A stretch of 64,000 bases of DNA from NCBI GenBank assembly GCA_018136815.1, contig CM030933.1, forward strand, positions 7,628,676 through 7,692,675, written 5' to 3'. The stretch is from Isochrysis galbana. Taxonomy: Eukaryota > Haptophyta > Isochrysidales > Isochrysidaceae. Under the pieces are notes generated by a model. The model searched no databases, was not told the origin of the DNA, and worked only from the letters and a program-made list of their open reading frames with translations. The position numbers and the translations under genes were made by a program. Of the stretch, positions 30,662 through 41,300 are shown piece by piece; positions within the stretch are counted from its first letter, which is position 1; each line of letters opens with the position of its first letter.

Positions 30662-31306
30662 ATGGTGGCGACTCGGCGCGCATCGGTACGGTCCTCCGTC
30701 CTCTCCTCTCGTGCTCCTGCTCGCTGGTTTCGTTCGACTCGCTCGGCACAGCCACCTGTCGACTGGACGCCGAGCGCAAGCGCTGCTCGCACGACTCGTT
30801 CCTCTTCCTGCTCCAAGGGCGCGGCGGAGGAGGCGGAGCCTGTTCGCGTTCCTGATGCCGAGGAGGAGGCCCTTTCCCCGACCGATGAGGCCACCACCAC
30901 CACCACCGACGAGGACTCCGGGCCTGTGGGAGGAGAAGAGGAGAACGAGGACTGTGCGTCGGACGCTCCAGGTCTTCTTGTTCCCATCGCGCGGGTTGCG
31001 GATGTCGATGAGCCAGCCGAGTCGATGGAGGAGGTCGAGACCGCCCACGCGCTCGCTCTCACCGATGAGAAGGAAGCCGCGGAAGAGGACGAGAAGGCGG
31101 AGAAGGCGGAGAATGAGAAGACGGCTGCGTCCGACGCACCAGTCGGAGAAGTCTTCACTCGGTTCGAAGAGGCCACGCAGCTGGAAGAGGCCACGCAGCT
31201 CGAGGAGGAGGAGAAGGGCGAGACCGCCGAGGAGGCCGAGACCGCCGAGGCGCCCGCTCCTGCCAAGGCGCCTCTTCCAGCTGCGTGGCCTCTTCGAACC
31301 GAGTGA
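30662..31306 (+). CDS. Acidic Glu/Ala-rich ORF, rearranged by inverted duplication
   Basis: The 214-codon frame has an Arg/Ser-rich N-terminus (MVATRRASVRSS) and a strongly acidic remainder (EEAETAHALAL, EKEAAEEDEKAEKAENEK, EEATQLEEATQLEEEEKGE). No domain recognised. From codon ~77 on it is coded by the left arm and spacer of a 302-bp inverted repeat. The final residues (LPAAWPLRTE) are antisense sequence from the right arm, so the original C-terminus has been lost. The mirrored frame appears on the minus strand at 31,155-31,577. Possibly a truncated host gene or the beginning of a repeat-borne ORF. Confidence 0.4.
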   Translation: MVATRRASVRSSVLSSRAPARWFRSTRSAQPPVDWTPSASAARTTRSSSCSKGAAEEAEPVRVPDAEEEALSPTDEATTTTTDEDSGPVGGEEENEDCASDAPGLLVPIARVADVDEPAESMEEVETAHALALTDEKEAAEEDEKAEKAENEKTAASDAPVGEVFTRFEEATQLEEATQLEEEEKGETAEEAETAEAPAPAKAPLPAAWPLRTE

Positions 31307-31571
31307 AGACTTCTCCGACTGGTGCGTCGGACGCAGCCGTCTTCTCATTCTCCGCCTTCTCCGCCTTCTCGTCCTCTTCCGCGGCTTCCTTCTCATCGGT
31401 GAGAGCGAGCGCGTGGGCGGTCTCGACCTCCTCCATCGACTCGGCTGGCTCATCGACATCCGCAACCCGCGCGATGGGAACAAGAAGACCTGGAGCGTCC
31501 GACGCACAGTCCTCGTTCTCCTCTTCTCCTCCCACAGGCCCGGAGTCCTCGTCGGTGGTGGTGGTGGTGGC
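30890..31571. repeat. 302-bp apparently perfect inverted repeat
   Basis: The left arm 30,890-31,191 and right arm 31,270-31,571 read as exact reverse complements when compared by eye, with a 78-bp spacer. Beyond the right arm lies a Rep-A copy. Confidence 0.9.
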
Positions 31572-32397
31572 TCCCATTATAACTACAATGAGGGAAAACC
31601 CATTGATTGAGGCGCACCGACCGCTACGTCGGAAAGCACTGGGGAGGGGGCGGGGGCGAGGAACCTCTCGTCGTGAAAAGAACGGCCCTTAACAGCTCGC
31701 GCCGCGAGCAGCCCTCGAGAAATAAGCGACTGCGCCCCGAGATACCTGCCATGGGGGTATCCCAAGACGTCTTGAGCCGCTCCCTTCCCATCGTCCCTCC
31801 CGTCGCCAGCCGCCCCTCCCCGCTCGCCCCGCCCGTTTGCTAACGCAAACGGGTCTCGTTTCTCACCACACTCCATCGGGTGTGTGTGTGTGTGCAAATC
31901 CCCCCCCCTCCCTCGCTTCGCTCTCTTCCACCTCTCTCCCTGCGGCTGCGGCGCGTCGCCATGCGGCGCGCCACGGCCTGCTCTCAGAGGTCCTTTGGGG
32001 GCACCCAGAGGCTCTGCCAGAGGGCCAGCAAGGGCAGCGCTTGCAGCTTAGGCTTAGGGGGCAATGGAGGCTGGGGCTCAGCCCCTGGCCCCCCCTGCCT
32101 CTCCCTCGCTCGCCTCGCTGGTCCTAGGTGCCGCCCAGAGGCCTCTGTCTGCGTGGCGACCAGGGATGGCGGGGGGGGTCAGTCCGAGAGTAGGCCCAAG
32201 CGGGCATGGGCGAATGCGGCTGCCGCGACCCGCGCCCACTAGGGGTTTGGGTGGTGGTTGTGGTTGTGTTGAATGCCCTGCTCGTGCCAGAAGGCAGAGC
32301 ATGGGGTTGACCGACAGGCCCCCCCGGAGGAAAATTGGTGCCTGAGAGAGGGGACGCAAGGCGCCCCCCCCATGCTGAACTAAGTATAAACTTAGTT
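31572..32397 (-). repeat. Rep-A copy (nearly full length)
   Basis: It is collinear with the intact copy at 62,461-63,380 on the opposite strand: hairpin 5' end AACTAAGTATAAACTTAGTT (32,378-32,397), CGCCATGCGGCGCGCCACGG block, a hairpin with CCCGTTTGC/GCAAACGGG arms (31,837-31,858), CTCGCGCCGCGAGCAG, and AATGAGGGAAAACCC. The last ~130 bp of the 3' end, including the tail, are missing at the junction with the inverted repeat. Confidence 0.75.
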
Positions 32398-32399
32398 GA

Positions 32400-32912
32400 T
32401 ATTGGAATAATATTGTGGTTAAAAAACTCTTGAAGATGCCTACATTGTAGTGTAAGTGCTTTTATTGCTGCGCTCACCCTTGCCAACCCAAATGTCACGA
32501 AAATGTCCTTCAATGTCTTCAGAGCCCAGCCTTGCCAGCCCAAATGTCCGAACATGTCACGTGATATTTTTTCGGCCAAAAGCCGCCCAAGAACTTCGAC
32601 ATTTCCGCCAGGGCCTAATCATCAGATCGTCGTTCACATTCATACCTATCGTGCGGTACGATATGTAGTAGTAGGTCAGTGTTGCCTTCCTCTCCCGACC
32701 CTCTCCCTCTCCCCCCCTCCCCCCCCCCCCCCCCACTCACTCTCTCCCTCCCTCCCTTCCTCCCACTCCCTCTCCCTCTCCCCCTCCCTCTCCCACTCCC
32801 TCTCCCTGTCCACCTCTGCTCTCTTCCCGCTCTGCTCCGTCCTCTTGCCGCTCTGCGTTTCTCCATCAGCGCGCTCTTGAGTGGGTGTGGGCAGAGCCGT
32901 CCCATTCGACTG
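32400..32912. other. Intergenic, pyrimidine-rich promoter region
   Basis: 32,690-32,830 is almost pure C/T (CCCTCTCC repeats), just upstream of the secreted-protein exon. No gene. Confidence 0.5.
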
Positions 32913-33258
32913 ATGCTCATCCTGCTGGCTCCGCTCCCGAGCCTGAGCGTGCTGCCCCTCTCGGCGTGGCACTGCTCCGAGGCCGCTGAGATGGCGTGCC
33001 CTGGTGTCGATGAGCTGCCAGCAGATAAGGGCTGCCAGGTGAGCTGCAAGCCAGAGCAGCCGGGTGCCGCACACGTGTGCGCGCGTGCACGCGCCAAGTG
33101 CGAGAGCCTGCGCTCCTGCAAGAGTTTCAACGTCAACGATGAGGGCACATGGGCTACGCTGAAGCAGCACCTGGTCAAGAACGGCGCCGGCACATCGGTG
33201 GCAGGCTTGACTGACGCCTACTGTCCACCGGCGCTCAAGGAACGCAGTCTCCAGACAG
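32913..33258 (+). CDS. First exon of a secreted Cys-rich (PAN-like) protein, partial
   Basis: ATG 32,913 opens with a signal peptide (MLILLAPLPSLSVLPLSA). Ten cysteines follow, with AKCESLRSCKSFNVNDEGTW then ATLKQ, a C-x5-C-x3-F-x-V-x-G-x-WATLK arrangement typical of PAN/apple-like modules in algal secreted proteins. A good donor (CAGACAG|GTGACG) ends the exon at 33,258 in phase 1. The next short exon may be at 33,306-33,353 (AMAQCRDSENYVPQ, followed by GTATAG), but its phase does not fit simply. It may be the 5' end of the DUF3431 gene downstream on the same strand; both would be in the secretory pathway. The longer Pro/Leu frame upstream is polypyrimidine DNA and was rejected as coding. Confidence 0.55.
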
Positions 33259-33259
33259 G

Positions 33260-33547
33260 TGACGCCTTGTGTCCTCATGCATGTTCCGCATCGGCTTGAG
33301 GCAGGATGCCGCCATGGCACAGTGCCGTGACAGCGAAAACTACGTGCCGCAGGTATAGTCTGCACATCGACATCCAACCTGTGCGTTGTTCTCTCAAAGG
33401 TCGCGCGTCGCGCGTTGTTCACAGCGCGCGTGCGGCATTCTATCCCGCATTCCATCCCAATTGTTGTCGGCTCGACCGGGTATCCGGAGCACCGCATTCC
33501 TGCGATTAATCACATCGCGTTCATCATTGAACGGTATCATGCACCTT

Positions 33548-33587
<40 letters not shown>

Positions 33588-34213
33588 GTCGGTTTCCTCG
33601 CGAAGCGCGCCATCGCCATTCCTGGATGGAACCCGATTCGCTTTGGTCATCACGATAGACCACGCAACTTTTTTCGTAGTGGAGAAGTTCAGCCTCGCCT
33701 TGTGCATAGCTGGCCCGATTGCGTGTCACTCCAACCACCCTTTCGATAGGTTTGACACGTTGCCGCAGAATATCGCTCTTGTCACCGACTATGGGGACGA
33801 ACATGCCACGTCTGGAGTGAATGTTTGCGCACAGGTGTGCCCGATGCTTCATGTTTTGCCACACTTCCCTTGCCATCCCTTGGCGCTCAGGATTTAGTGC
33901 GAGAGATTTCGCTTGGTCTCATCATCCTTCAATATCGCGCCGACCATTAGGCATTTCGGCTGCAGGCCATTGCAGCAGCAATCAACCGGAGCTCGGCTTC
34001 GGATTCGCTATTCCTTTCGCTCTCGCCTGATCCCCCAAGACTAAGTAGGCTTTCATCCCCACATTCTGCAAACACAAACGGCCGTGGGAACGCCGCCTTC
34101 CGCTGCTTCCATCGGCGGCGGCTCAGTCCCTCTGAGGCTGCTGCTTGGAAATCCTTATCACCTTGGCTTGGCCCACCTCCTGTCGACGGGTTCAGCGGTT
34201 ACGCGGGCGGTAG
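33260..34213. other. Probable intron(s) or intergenic DNA
   Basis: Includes a 36-base C run (33,550-33,585). Frames on both strands at 33.6-33.9 kb look moderately coding but lack any recognised motif or joining sites. Confidence 0.4.
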
Positions 34214-34256
34214 TTTCGTGGTCTCGCGGTCGCGAGTGCGCAAGCAGCCGCGCGCG

Positions 34257-35959
34257 ATGTGGGAGGCCATGTTGCGCATCTTGCTTCGCAGGGACCACGG
34301 TATGTACCACGGCACAAACGGAGCGGCGTCAGAGGGGGAGAGCCTGGGCGATGCATTGGCGAGCCTCTTGAACGATGGCCTGTGGAGCATCGTGCTAGGA
34401 GAGCCCACAGACGATCGCTTCGAATGTGACGAGATAGCTGGCTGGGGCACCGCAGTTGCAAGTGGAGAACCGATTTCTTCATCGCTCCCACCCCCAAGCA
34501 TGTTCCGGCCAGCTGATGAAGTCGCTGCTCAGCTATCACGAGTGGCACCGATGAAGCCTTCCAAAGCCGAGCTCGCCACAGGCTGCGGGCCATCCGCTCT
34601 CGCATGTGTCGTGGTCGCCGCCCACCGTACTTCCCCCGAGTGGGCTCACAGCGCTGGCTTACCGGTGGTTTCGTACAAACGCGAGGTGGTCGCCGCCCGG
34701 AGCATGCTAGCCTCTTGCCCGGTTGCTACACTACTGCTAGCTCTATCCGCACGAATATAGAATGCAAAGCTTGTCGCAAAGGCAAGTTTGTATCCTTTTG
34801 TCATGCGGGCTCTCACCCCAACCCTCTGTCGGAAGTTGACCATCCCTCTCTTGTTCACCACGTGCATTGGGCAGGTGACACCTGATAACTTGTATGTGGT
34901 TCCCAATGTTTGGCATGAACATGCAGTCTACCTCCATTACATCTGCTCCTTCTATGATCACTTGCCTCCATTGACAGCATTCCTTCACGGACATCGGACC
35001 TCATGGCACAATCGGCAGAAGCCGGCGATATCTCAGCTCAAGCAATTGCCCCTCGCGAAGCTTGCCGAGGTGACTTAGGAGATGGAGTCGCTGCTAGTGA
35101 CGCCAACTCACAAGCATTTGCGTTCGCGCGCTCGTCTTCCGGGTTGTGCTTCTTGGTTCGTTGAATTGTCGTATCACTATGCTTGCCTCTCCTGCGCTCA
35201 CCCTCTTTCCATTCGTCGGCGTATGGTGGAAGCGGCTGCATCTATCCCCTTGTTTTTGTAGCGCACCTCATGAGATAGTCTTCTCACTCTCGCTCCTCGT
35301 CTTTTGGTGGCTCTTCATCGTCCTAGGCAAAAGACGTCTACTATTCATTCAACAATGGCATCGATTCCCAGTACTGCATAAACGCCCACACCATCCCCAA
35401 CGAGATACAGGGTTGGCAAAGAGAGTTGAGGGCACAAGCGCACTCGTGGGATCGCGTAATGTTTCCTACTCTAGGTCCGCCCCCCCGGGGGTGTGGGGGC
35501 TATTGTTGCACACAATTCTTAGTCTCGCGGGATAGAATCCGTGCCCGCCCACATGCCTTCTGGCGGAAGCTACTTGCGGACCTCCTCGATGAAGGTGCGT
35601 GGCGACCCATCTTGTACGTTGCGACCCATCCCAGACGTGCGGCACCTGCTGCGTACGCAAGACACCAGCATCAGCATCGGTCCAGTTTTATCGGGACGAT
35701 GCAGGCTCGTTGATTTGCATCCCATCCTTGACAGCCATGCCTTACGGTCAAAAGGCTCCCCAGTGCTGGACTTCACTCCTAAGTTATGCTTAAGGTTGTT
35801 GCTCTCGAATGGCTATCAGGTACACCAGACGTGTGCAAGTTGTCGGGACATACCCTTGAATTGACCTGGGGTTACATTCTGGGTGAGCCTTCCAATTTCA
35901 CCTGCCGCAAGGATGGTTGGGGTGTCAGCGGCGAAAGGTTTGGCTTCACAAGAAAGTGA
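34257..35959 (+). CDS. DUF3431 family protein (four visible exons)
   Basis: Exons: up to 34,685 (frame open from ATG 34,257 and a little upstream), 34,875-35,069, 35,327-35,594 and 35,784-35,959. GT-AG junctions keep one frame (356 codons). Family signatures appear in order: CVVVAAHRTSPEWAHS then GLPVVSYKRE; NLYVVPNVWHEHAVYLHYI; LPPLTAFLHGHRTSWHN; CCTQFLVSRDRIRARP then HAFWRKLLADLL; LTWGYILGEPSNFTC. DUF3431 proteins are predicted secreted or Golgi proteins of fungi, algae and oomycetes; their activity is unknown, and some are considered glycosyltransferase-like. The N-terminal ~115 residues contain no recognised domain. No signal peptide lies in these exons, so an upstream exon is likely missing; the signal-peptide exon at 32,913-33,258 is a candidate. 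The last exon has an ATG frame of only 57 codons. Confidence 0.8.
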
Positions 35960-36059
35960 CATCCAGGTTTTTGGATCATAGCATTCTTGAGTCGGAGGTC
36001 CGGGGTTGCCAAAATCTAGTCAATGGCTAGCAGTAGCCGTCCATTAACACCAGCTCGCT

Positions 36060-36925
36060 AGAGAGATATAATAACACTACTAATAAAATAACTGAGCGTT
36101 AGTACCACTACTCCCACTAGCCCGGTACTATCACGACACCCCTCAGCTCACCTGCCCATACGCCTTGACGTGTGCTCATGCCACAGATACATACACCAAT
36201 GCACCCCTTCAAAACTCCCTCCTCGCAGAGCCCCAGGCTCCCATTATAACTCATAACTCGACACAAACCACAAATTACAATGGGGGAAAACCCAGTGAGG
36301 CGAACCGTCCTATACGTCGGGCGACTCGCCAGGGAAAAGCACCGGGGGGGGGGGGGGGGACTCTCGTCGAAAAAGAAGAACGGCCCTTAACAGCTCGCGC
36401 CGCGAGCGGTCCTCGAAGAATAAAAATGACTGCGACTCGAGTAACACGTAACCTGCGCCACCTGGGGCACTCTCGTCGATCTTGAGGCACTCCTATCGCG
36501 GTGGTGCCCATGAGGCAACCACCGCGGCTTGGGCGAGGCAGAGCGCCATCGCCGATCGCATCGCCAATCGTATATCGCCGGGTAAGATTCTTACTACATT
36601 CACGCGCACCCACATTCACACAAACGCACGCGAAACTAATAGTAACAAAGTAAGAGCGCGCGGGGAAATTTCTGTGCCGCAAGAATGCCCCGCGCGGACT
36701 CGAAACGGCCGCGAGGGAGAAGTGAGAAGCATAGACCTCAGTATAAACATACAGAGGTTAGAATGAGCATCCACGATGCATGAGATGGATGTATCCATGA
36801 TAGATATGCATCTATGATGCACATATCATGGATGTATCCAAGATAACTCCCTCTTATTCTCTCCCTCCTGTCGCCAGCAGACCCTCTCTGCCCGTTTGCT
36901 AATACAAACGGGGCCCATTTCTCAC
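36060..36925 (-). repeat. Rep-A copy (diverged, interrupted)
   Basis: The 3' tail is at 36,060-36,090 (inverted: TCAGTTATTTTATTAGTAG), followed by GGTACTAACGCTC, TTGTAATTTGTGG, GGGTTTTCCCCC, a G run, CTCGCGGCGCGAGCTG, and near 36,890-36,912 the CCCGTTTG/CAAACGGG hairpin. The 36,480-36,860 part is unlike other copies and includes short ATGGAT/ATCCAT tandems. Confidence 0.6.
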
Positions 36926-38105
36926 CGCAATCCATGGAGGTGGGGTGTCTTGGATGGTGGGGCTCCCTCCGCCGGGGCAGCGCGGCCGTCCCCAGGGTGG
37001 GAGAGGCCTCTGCCATAAGGCATGCGGCATGCCTGGTGGCTGAGTGGTTCGTCTTGGATGGTGCTGGCTCTCTGTCCTCCACGGCTTATGGCCCACCATG
37101 AGGTGGGCCAGCATGGCTGGTGTGGCTGGTGTGGCTGGTGTGGCTGGTGTGGCCGGGGCCACGGGCCGTGCGGCGCGACCGGGGTCGCGCTCACCTGCTC
37201 GGCCTCTGCGGGCGGACGCGGTCGCTTCGTCAGCGACAGCTCCATGGGTGCTGGGGACGTTGACGGGGGTGGAACAAACTCTTCATTTGGTGGGGGCTCG
37301 AAAGGAGGGAGGGACCGGACGGAACCCACATCATCTTCAGCACCAACCACAGAGGGGTTGAGAGAGGAAGGAACACTTGGCAAAGGATCAGCAAAAGAAA
37401 GGAGAGGAAAGGCCGCCGGTGGAGCAATGGACGAGGCGAGAGGACCCATTCCAGCTCCAGTTGACGGGGTGTGAGTAGAGGCCCGAGGAGGCGGCGGAAC
37501 TTCGACCGTCGGCGCGGAGAGGCGAGAGGAGGGGAGAACTGGCTCGGAAAGACTCTCTTTTGAAGAAGGGAGGGGACCCACGAGGCTCTCTTCCCCGGGG
37601 GACTTCGACCCGTACGATTCGAGAACCGAAGAAGAAGAGACGGGCTCATGACGCGGGGACAATGAAGATTTCTCAAGGGGAGAACTCGACATGGCGACCG
37701 GAGCCGAAGGCGCGAGCGAAGATTTTGTGCTTGTCAGAGCAAGGCTGATCTCACTCTTGGAGATTGCCTGCGAGGGCGCGCCGGCAGCTAGCGCGGAACG
37801 CGGTTCTTGTGGGGAGCTCATGGAGCTTTCCTCGGGGGTGACTACGGGCATGGTGATCGACGCACGACGCACGACGCACGCACGGAGCACGGTGGGCGCG
37901 GAAGTGCGGAAGGAGGCTTGTGGGAGGTGGTGGCAGGCGACTGGGGGTGGCTCAGGCGCGTGCTTGACTTGTATTGACTCGTTGACTCGGGGTATAGACT
38001 CGGGAACTCGGGGGGACTCGCTTGGGGCAACACGGTGGGACTCGACGAAGTTGCTACAAAAATCACTCACAAGAAACCAAAAACCAAAGTCCTTGGGCTC
38101 AGAAA
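36922..38105 (-). mobile_element. Second copy of the methyltransferase element, N-terminal part only
   Basis: A minus-strand frame of ~380 codons is rich in Ser, Pro and Glu. DNA near 37,690-37,800 aligns with 3,630-3,745 of the giant ORF: both read GCG(A/C)...AGC(T)TCGATTT/AAGATTTTGTGCTTGTC and GGC(G)GCTAGCGCGG. The leader also matches (CACTCCGGAATCAT vs CACACCGGAATCAT). The start codon is uncertain: the frame opens at 38,070, but ATGs near 37,850 (MPVVTPEESSMSSP) or 37,820 fit the alignment better. It is cut off at 36,922 by a Rep-A copy, and the Gag-like and methyltransferase parts are absent. Confidence 0.5.
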
Positions 38106-38109
38106 ACTA

Positions 38110-38900
38110 ACGTAAACACTCCGGAATCATACGATAAACAAACCCCTCCCCGCGCGGCGAAGGCTGAAGTCGCGATCGCTCGTCATGCGCGAAGATATAC
38201 GGAAAGAGAGCGCATAACTACGCCACCGACGGGTTCGAACTATCGTTAAAGTGGAACTCGTCCGCTGAAGCCAACGCGGAGGGTCGAGGAGAGATCCAAA
38301 CTCGCGCGGGGGAGAAGGCGATGTGCGGAGAGACCTTCTAGACAAGCGACGAGCAAGGGGCGACGAAACAAGACGCGAGACGCGAGGCGCGTGCCATTCG
38401 TTCTTCCTTTCTTTCATCGAAACCGCGACGAAACTAACATTAAACGTCGGTGCCCCCTCCGCGAGGATCGCGAAGAAGAACGGACGAGATGGAGGCAATC
38501 ATCGAAGGAACCGCGAGAGGAATCGAAGCGAGGGGGGGAACAACGACGGCCGGAGGAAACGAACCGCGCGCGGGGGAGAAGAGAACCTCGCGCGGGGGGG
38601 GGGGATTAATATAACGGCCGGAGGCGACGGACGGCACGCCGAGGGAAAGAACCTGCCGCGGGGGGGGCGAGGGACCGAGGGCACGGCGGGGCAGCGTGGG
38701 AGGGCGCGAGGCCGATCTCGGAGCGAGATCGCGTCCTTTCCCTCGCGGAGCGCGGAGAGACCCCCCACTTCCTCTCCACCTTCTTCTCCCTCCCCTTCAG
38801 ATTCTCTTCGAGAGCCTCTTGCCGCTTCGCAAGGGCGTCAAGTAACTTTCGCGAAAGTTGGACGTGAGGGGCCGCCCGCATAGCGTTTTCGTATGTAAAG
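38110..38900. other. Purine-rich intergenic region
   Basis: G/A-rich with repeated GCGGGGGGG and GAGCGAGATCGC motifs. Frames on both strands are Arg-rich and low complexity. No gene supported. 38,236-38,247 repeats ACTATCGTTAAA of the LINE-like 5' hairpin. Confidence 0.5.
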
Positions 38901-38982
38901 TTGGTGTGATTATAGTGGGAGAAAAATGACGTGAGGCGACAAGCGTCTGATCACCCACCCTCATGATCCCCACGATCTTCCG

Positions 38983-39135
38983 CGATTGAACGCTTTTCCA
39001 TGTGTAGGCTGATGGTGATTGAACGCTTTTCCATGCGGTGGGGGTGATGGCGATTGAACGCGTTCCACGTGTAGGCTGATGGTGATTGAACGCTTTTCTA
39101 TGCGGTGGGTGATGGTGATTGAGCGCTTCTCGCCT
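38983..39135. repeat. Minisatellite, ~30-bp unit
   Basis: GATTGAACGCTTTTCCATG recurs about five times with alternating GTGTAGGCTGATGGT and CGGTGGGGGTGATGG halves. Confidence 0.85.
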
Positions 39136-39354
39136 AAATGGCGGATTTCGACAAGGTTTCGGCGCGCGTCCCGCTTGATTGGCGTGACTTTGCGGGTAGT
39201 CCCAGTGTATTTGGTGTCTGGCGGCCCCCCCCATATGAATGGATCTTCGAAAACGGGCATGCACCGCGCCCGGTCTCGATTTGAAGTTGGGCTCTTTAAG
39301 CCCTTTCCAATTTCCAACTTCAGCTAAACTTTAGCGTCTTTCGTCTGTCATTAT

Positions 39355-39935
39355 TTATTATTTGGTTACGTTTCGTTGTGGGGGCCCAAGGGGGGGTCTG
39401 GGTCCCAATGGGGCCCGGATATGTGCTAGTTGGGTGTATTGGGAACTTTCTACTAAAAAAATTCCTGAAATTTCTTCAACCGTGAGATCGTCATTTTTCA
39501 GCCCTAACAAAAAAACTGTTTGACGTTTGACCGCCCTACGCCCTACAAGAAAAAGAAAATATCCCCCCCGAGGGAAGCCCCCGGGCAGGGCCCGCACACG
39601 CTTGGGCCACGCCAGGCACGACTCCAGCACGCCAAAGAACGGTGTCCTACAGGATAGACATCGCTCGCACCGCTGTCATGATCTCGGGAGAGCCCCGCAT
39701 GAGGGGAGTCTCGAGAGTGGGGGGGGCGTGAGGCCCCCCTCCATGGCGACCAATCATGAGATTATTCGGCCAGGCCCATGTGCAACCGCAGCCACTCAAC
39801 CACGCCCACAACGGCCGGATTTTTATGTAGCGAACAAAAGGAAAAGGAAGTTGGAAGTGGAGCAAATACTAACCCTAACACTCAGCGGTATGTATTGGGA
39901 TAGCCGCCAAAAGGCGTTCAATCAATCAGATTGAA
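39355..39935. repeat. Dispersed repeats (family I and relatives)
   Basis: 39,425-39,545 is the inverse of 63,470-63,620 (GTGTATTGGGAA, CCCTAACAAAAAAACTG, TTTGACCGCCC). 39,690-39,775 matches 43,780-43,860 (CCTCCATGGCGACCAATCAT, with a GAGAGTGGGGGG block). Confidence 0.65.
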
Positions 39936-40376
39936 GGGAGAAGACGAAGGTATGCAGCAAGAGAAACATCAATACATAGCAACCAAAGCTACATCGGCAT
40001 GTAAACTCAATGTCTTGGCTTTCAGGGCCGAAATGAGCCCAGCAATATCAATTGTTATGGAACTGGCAAAGGCAACGGGAATGGTAGGTGGCCGTTTGCA
40101 CCCCTCCAACCTGCACTCTCGGAGGCAGGGCAGATCGCGGGGGTCGCTTGAAACAAGTCTAATGGCAGAGATGCTGTCATCGAAGTCTGGCCAAGACGAC
40201 AAAAGAAAAGAGCTCGCAAGGATAGCAAGTCGCGTTGTGAGATCATCGTGCGCAATGCTTGGCAAGTGGACAAATGAGGTCAGCATAGTGCAGCACAGTA
40301 ATCTCGCCTGGCGCGGCAGATTCCGTGACCCACTAAATCATCGGCGGCGATGCGAGGTAGATCTGACTGCAATGGC
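39936..40376. other. 3' flank of small membrane protein gene
   Basis: Frames on both strands, none with a domain. Treated as untranslated or intergenic. Confidence 0.4.
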
Positions 40377-40655
40377 TCATCGATACCAGCGATCGGGGTC
40401 GTTGTCGCCCACGAGCAAGATGAAACCGAAAGCTGCTAAGATTGCTGCAGCAGCAATGGCCAGCCTCATGCGCTCATTAAGCAGCTGCTGGCTATTAGCT
40501 GCGACACGCTTCTCCCTCCCGTCCAAGTAAGCCAACGCTGCCTCAAGTGTCACCGCAGTGCCCGACTCCATGCTGCGCCGCAGCAGGTACTCGAGGTCTG
40601 CGCGGGTACATCGGCGGAGAGCGCGGCGAATTTCGCCGCCCGCTGCCTTCGCCAT
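40377..40655 (-). CDS. Small tail-anchored membrane protein
   Basis: From ATG 40,655 the protein has 92 residues. It is basic and helical at first (MAKAAGGEIRRALRRCTRAD), then LAYLDGREKRVAANSQQLLN, then one transmembrane helix (RLAIAAAAILAAFGFILLV) close to the C-terminus (GDNDPDRWYR). No signal peptide, so a C-terminal (tail) anchor with the N-terminus in the cytosol is likely. No family recognised; the size and layout recall small organelle or ER membrane proteins. A Rep-A 3' end begins about 80 bp upstream. The frame extends to a slightly earlier ATG (MGARATMAKAA at 40,673). Confidence 0.6.
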   Translation of the reverse strand: MAKAAGGEIRRALRRCTRADLEYLLRRSMESGTAVTLEAALAYLDGREKRVAANSQQLLNERMRLAIAAAAILAAFGFILLVGDNDPDRWYR

Positions 40656-40734
40656 CGTCGCGCGAGCGCCCACTCTTGTATTCCCACAATCTGTTCATAC
40701 TCCTACTAGTAGCAGAGTAGAAGAAGCAAAACGC

Positions 40735-41023
40735 GAATAGCCCCCCCCCCGGTGCTTTTTCCCGGAGAGTCGCCCGACGTAGGTCGGTCCGCCTCAATGG
40801 GTTTTCCCTCATTTTAACTTGTGGGAGTTTAGAATGGGAGCCGGGGGTCTGCGAGGGGGGAGATGTGGAGGGGTGCATACGTGTATGTATCTGTGGCAGC
40901 AACATGCGCCGAGGCGTACGGGTACGGGCAGGTGCGCTGACTGAGGGTTGTCGTGTTGGTACCGGGCTAGTGAGATTAGTGGTACTAATGCTCAGTTAGA
41001 TTATTATTATTATTATTATACTG
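40735..41023 (+). repeat. Rep-A 3' end with (ATT)n tail
   Basis: 5'-truncated copy: C run, GGTGCTTTTTCCCGG, GACGTAGGTCGG, GGGTTTTCCCTCATT, CCGGGCTAGTGAGATTAG and CTAATGCTCAGTTAGA, then seven ATT units. The microsatellite tail marks it as a product of target-primed reverse transcription. Confidence 0.8.
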
Positions 41024-41024
41024 A

Positions 41025-41300
41025 CCCACTCCCTTCCCCACAGGCTCGCGCCATTCGCCCATCCTGGCCAGTCGTGGCCAGCCCATTGCTCCAACCCCCC
41101 CTCCCCTCCCTGGTCGACAGGCAGACAGGTGCAGCGTGGGGGCCCCAGAGGCTCAAGAGCCTAGATGTTAAACACGGTGGGTCAGGTCTAGAAACACACC
41201 AAAAACAGCTGTTTTTGGCTTTTTTGGAAACACGGTGAAACACAGTACCGAAAACAGCGGGTCATATATATATAGTGTATTATGCATATATATTTATATC
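41025..41300 (+). repeat. Rep-A/D internal fragment and AAACAG-rich repeat
   Basis: 41,030-41,110 matches 17,900-17,965 (GCCCATTGCTCCAACCCCCC). 41,160-41,265 has ACCAAAAACAGCTGTTTTTG and related short palindromes as at 11.2 kb. Confidence 0.55.

Noticed and set aside
30711-31610. 299-codon Arg-rich ORF and its minus-strand mirror
   Set aside because: Both arise from the other frames of the 302-bp inverted repeat. The acidic frame is the more gene-like one.
32679-32912. Pro/Leu/Ser-rich N-terminal extension of the secreted exon
   Set aside because: It is a translation of a polypyrimidine promoter tract. The signal peptide begins at the later ATG 32,913.
33415-33897. 160-codon plus-strand ORF through a C run
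   Set aside because: Includes a 36-base homopolymer coding for polyproline. The part after it has no recognised domain and the opposite strand is equally open.
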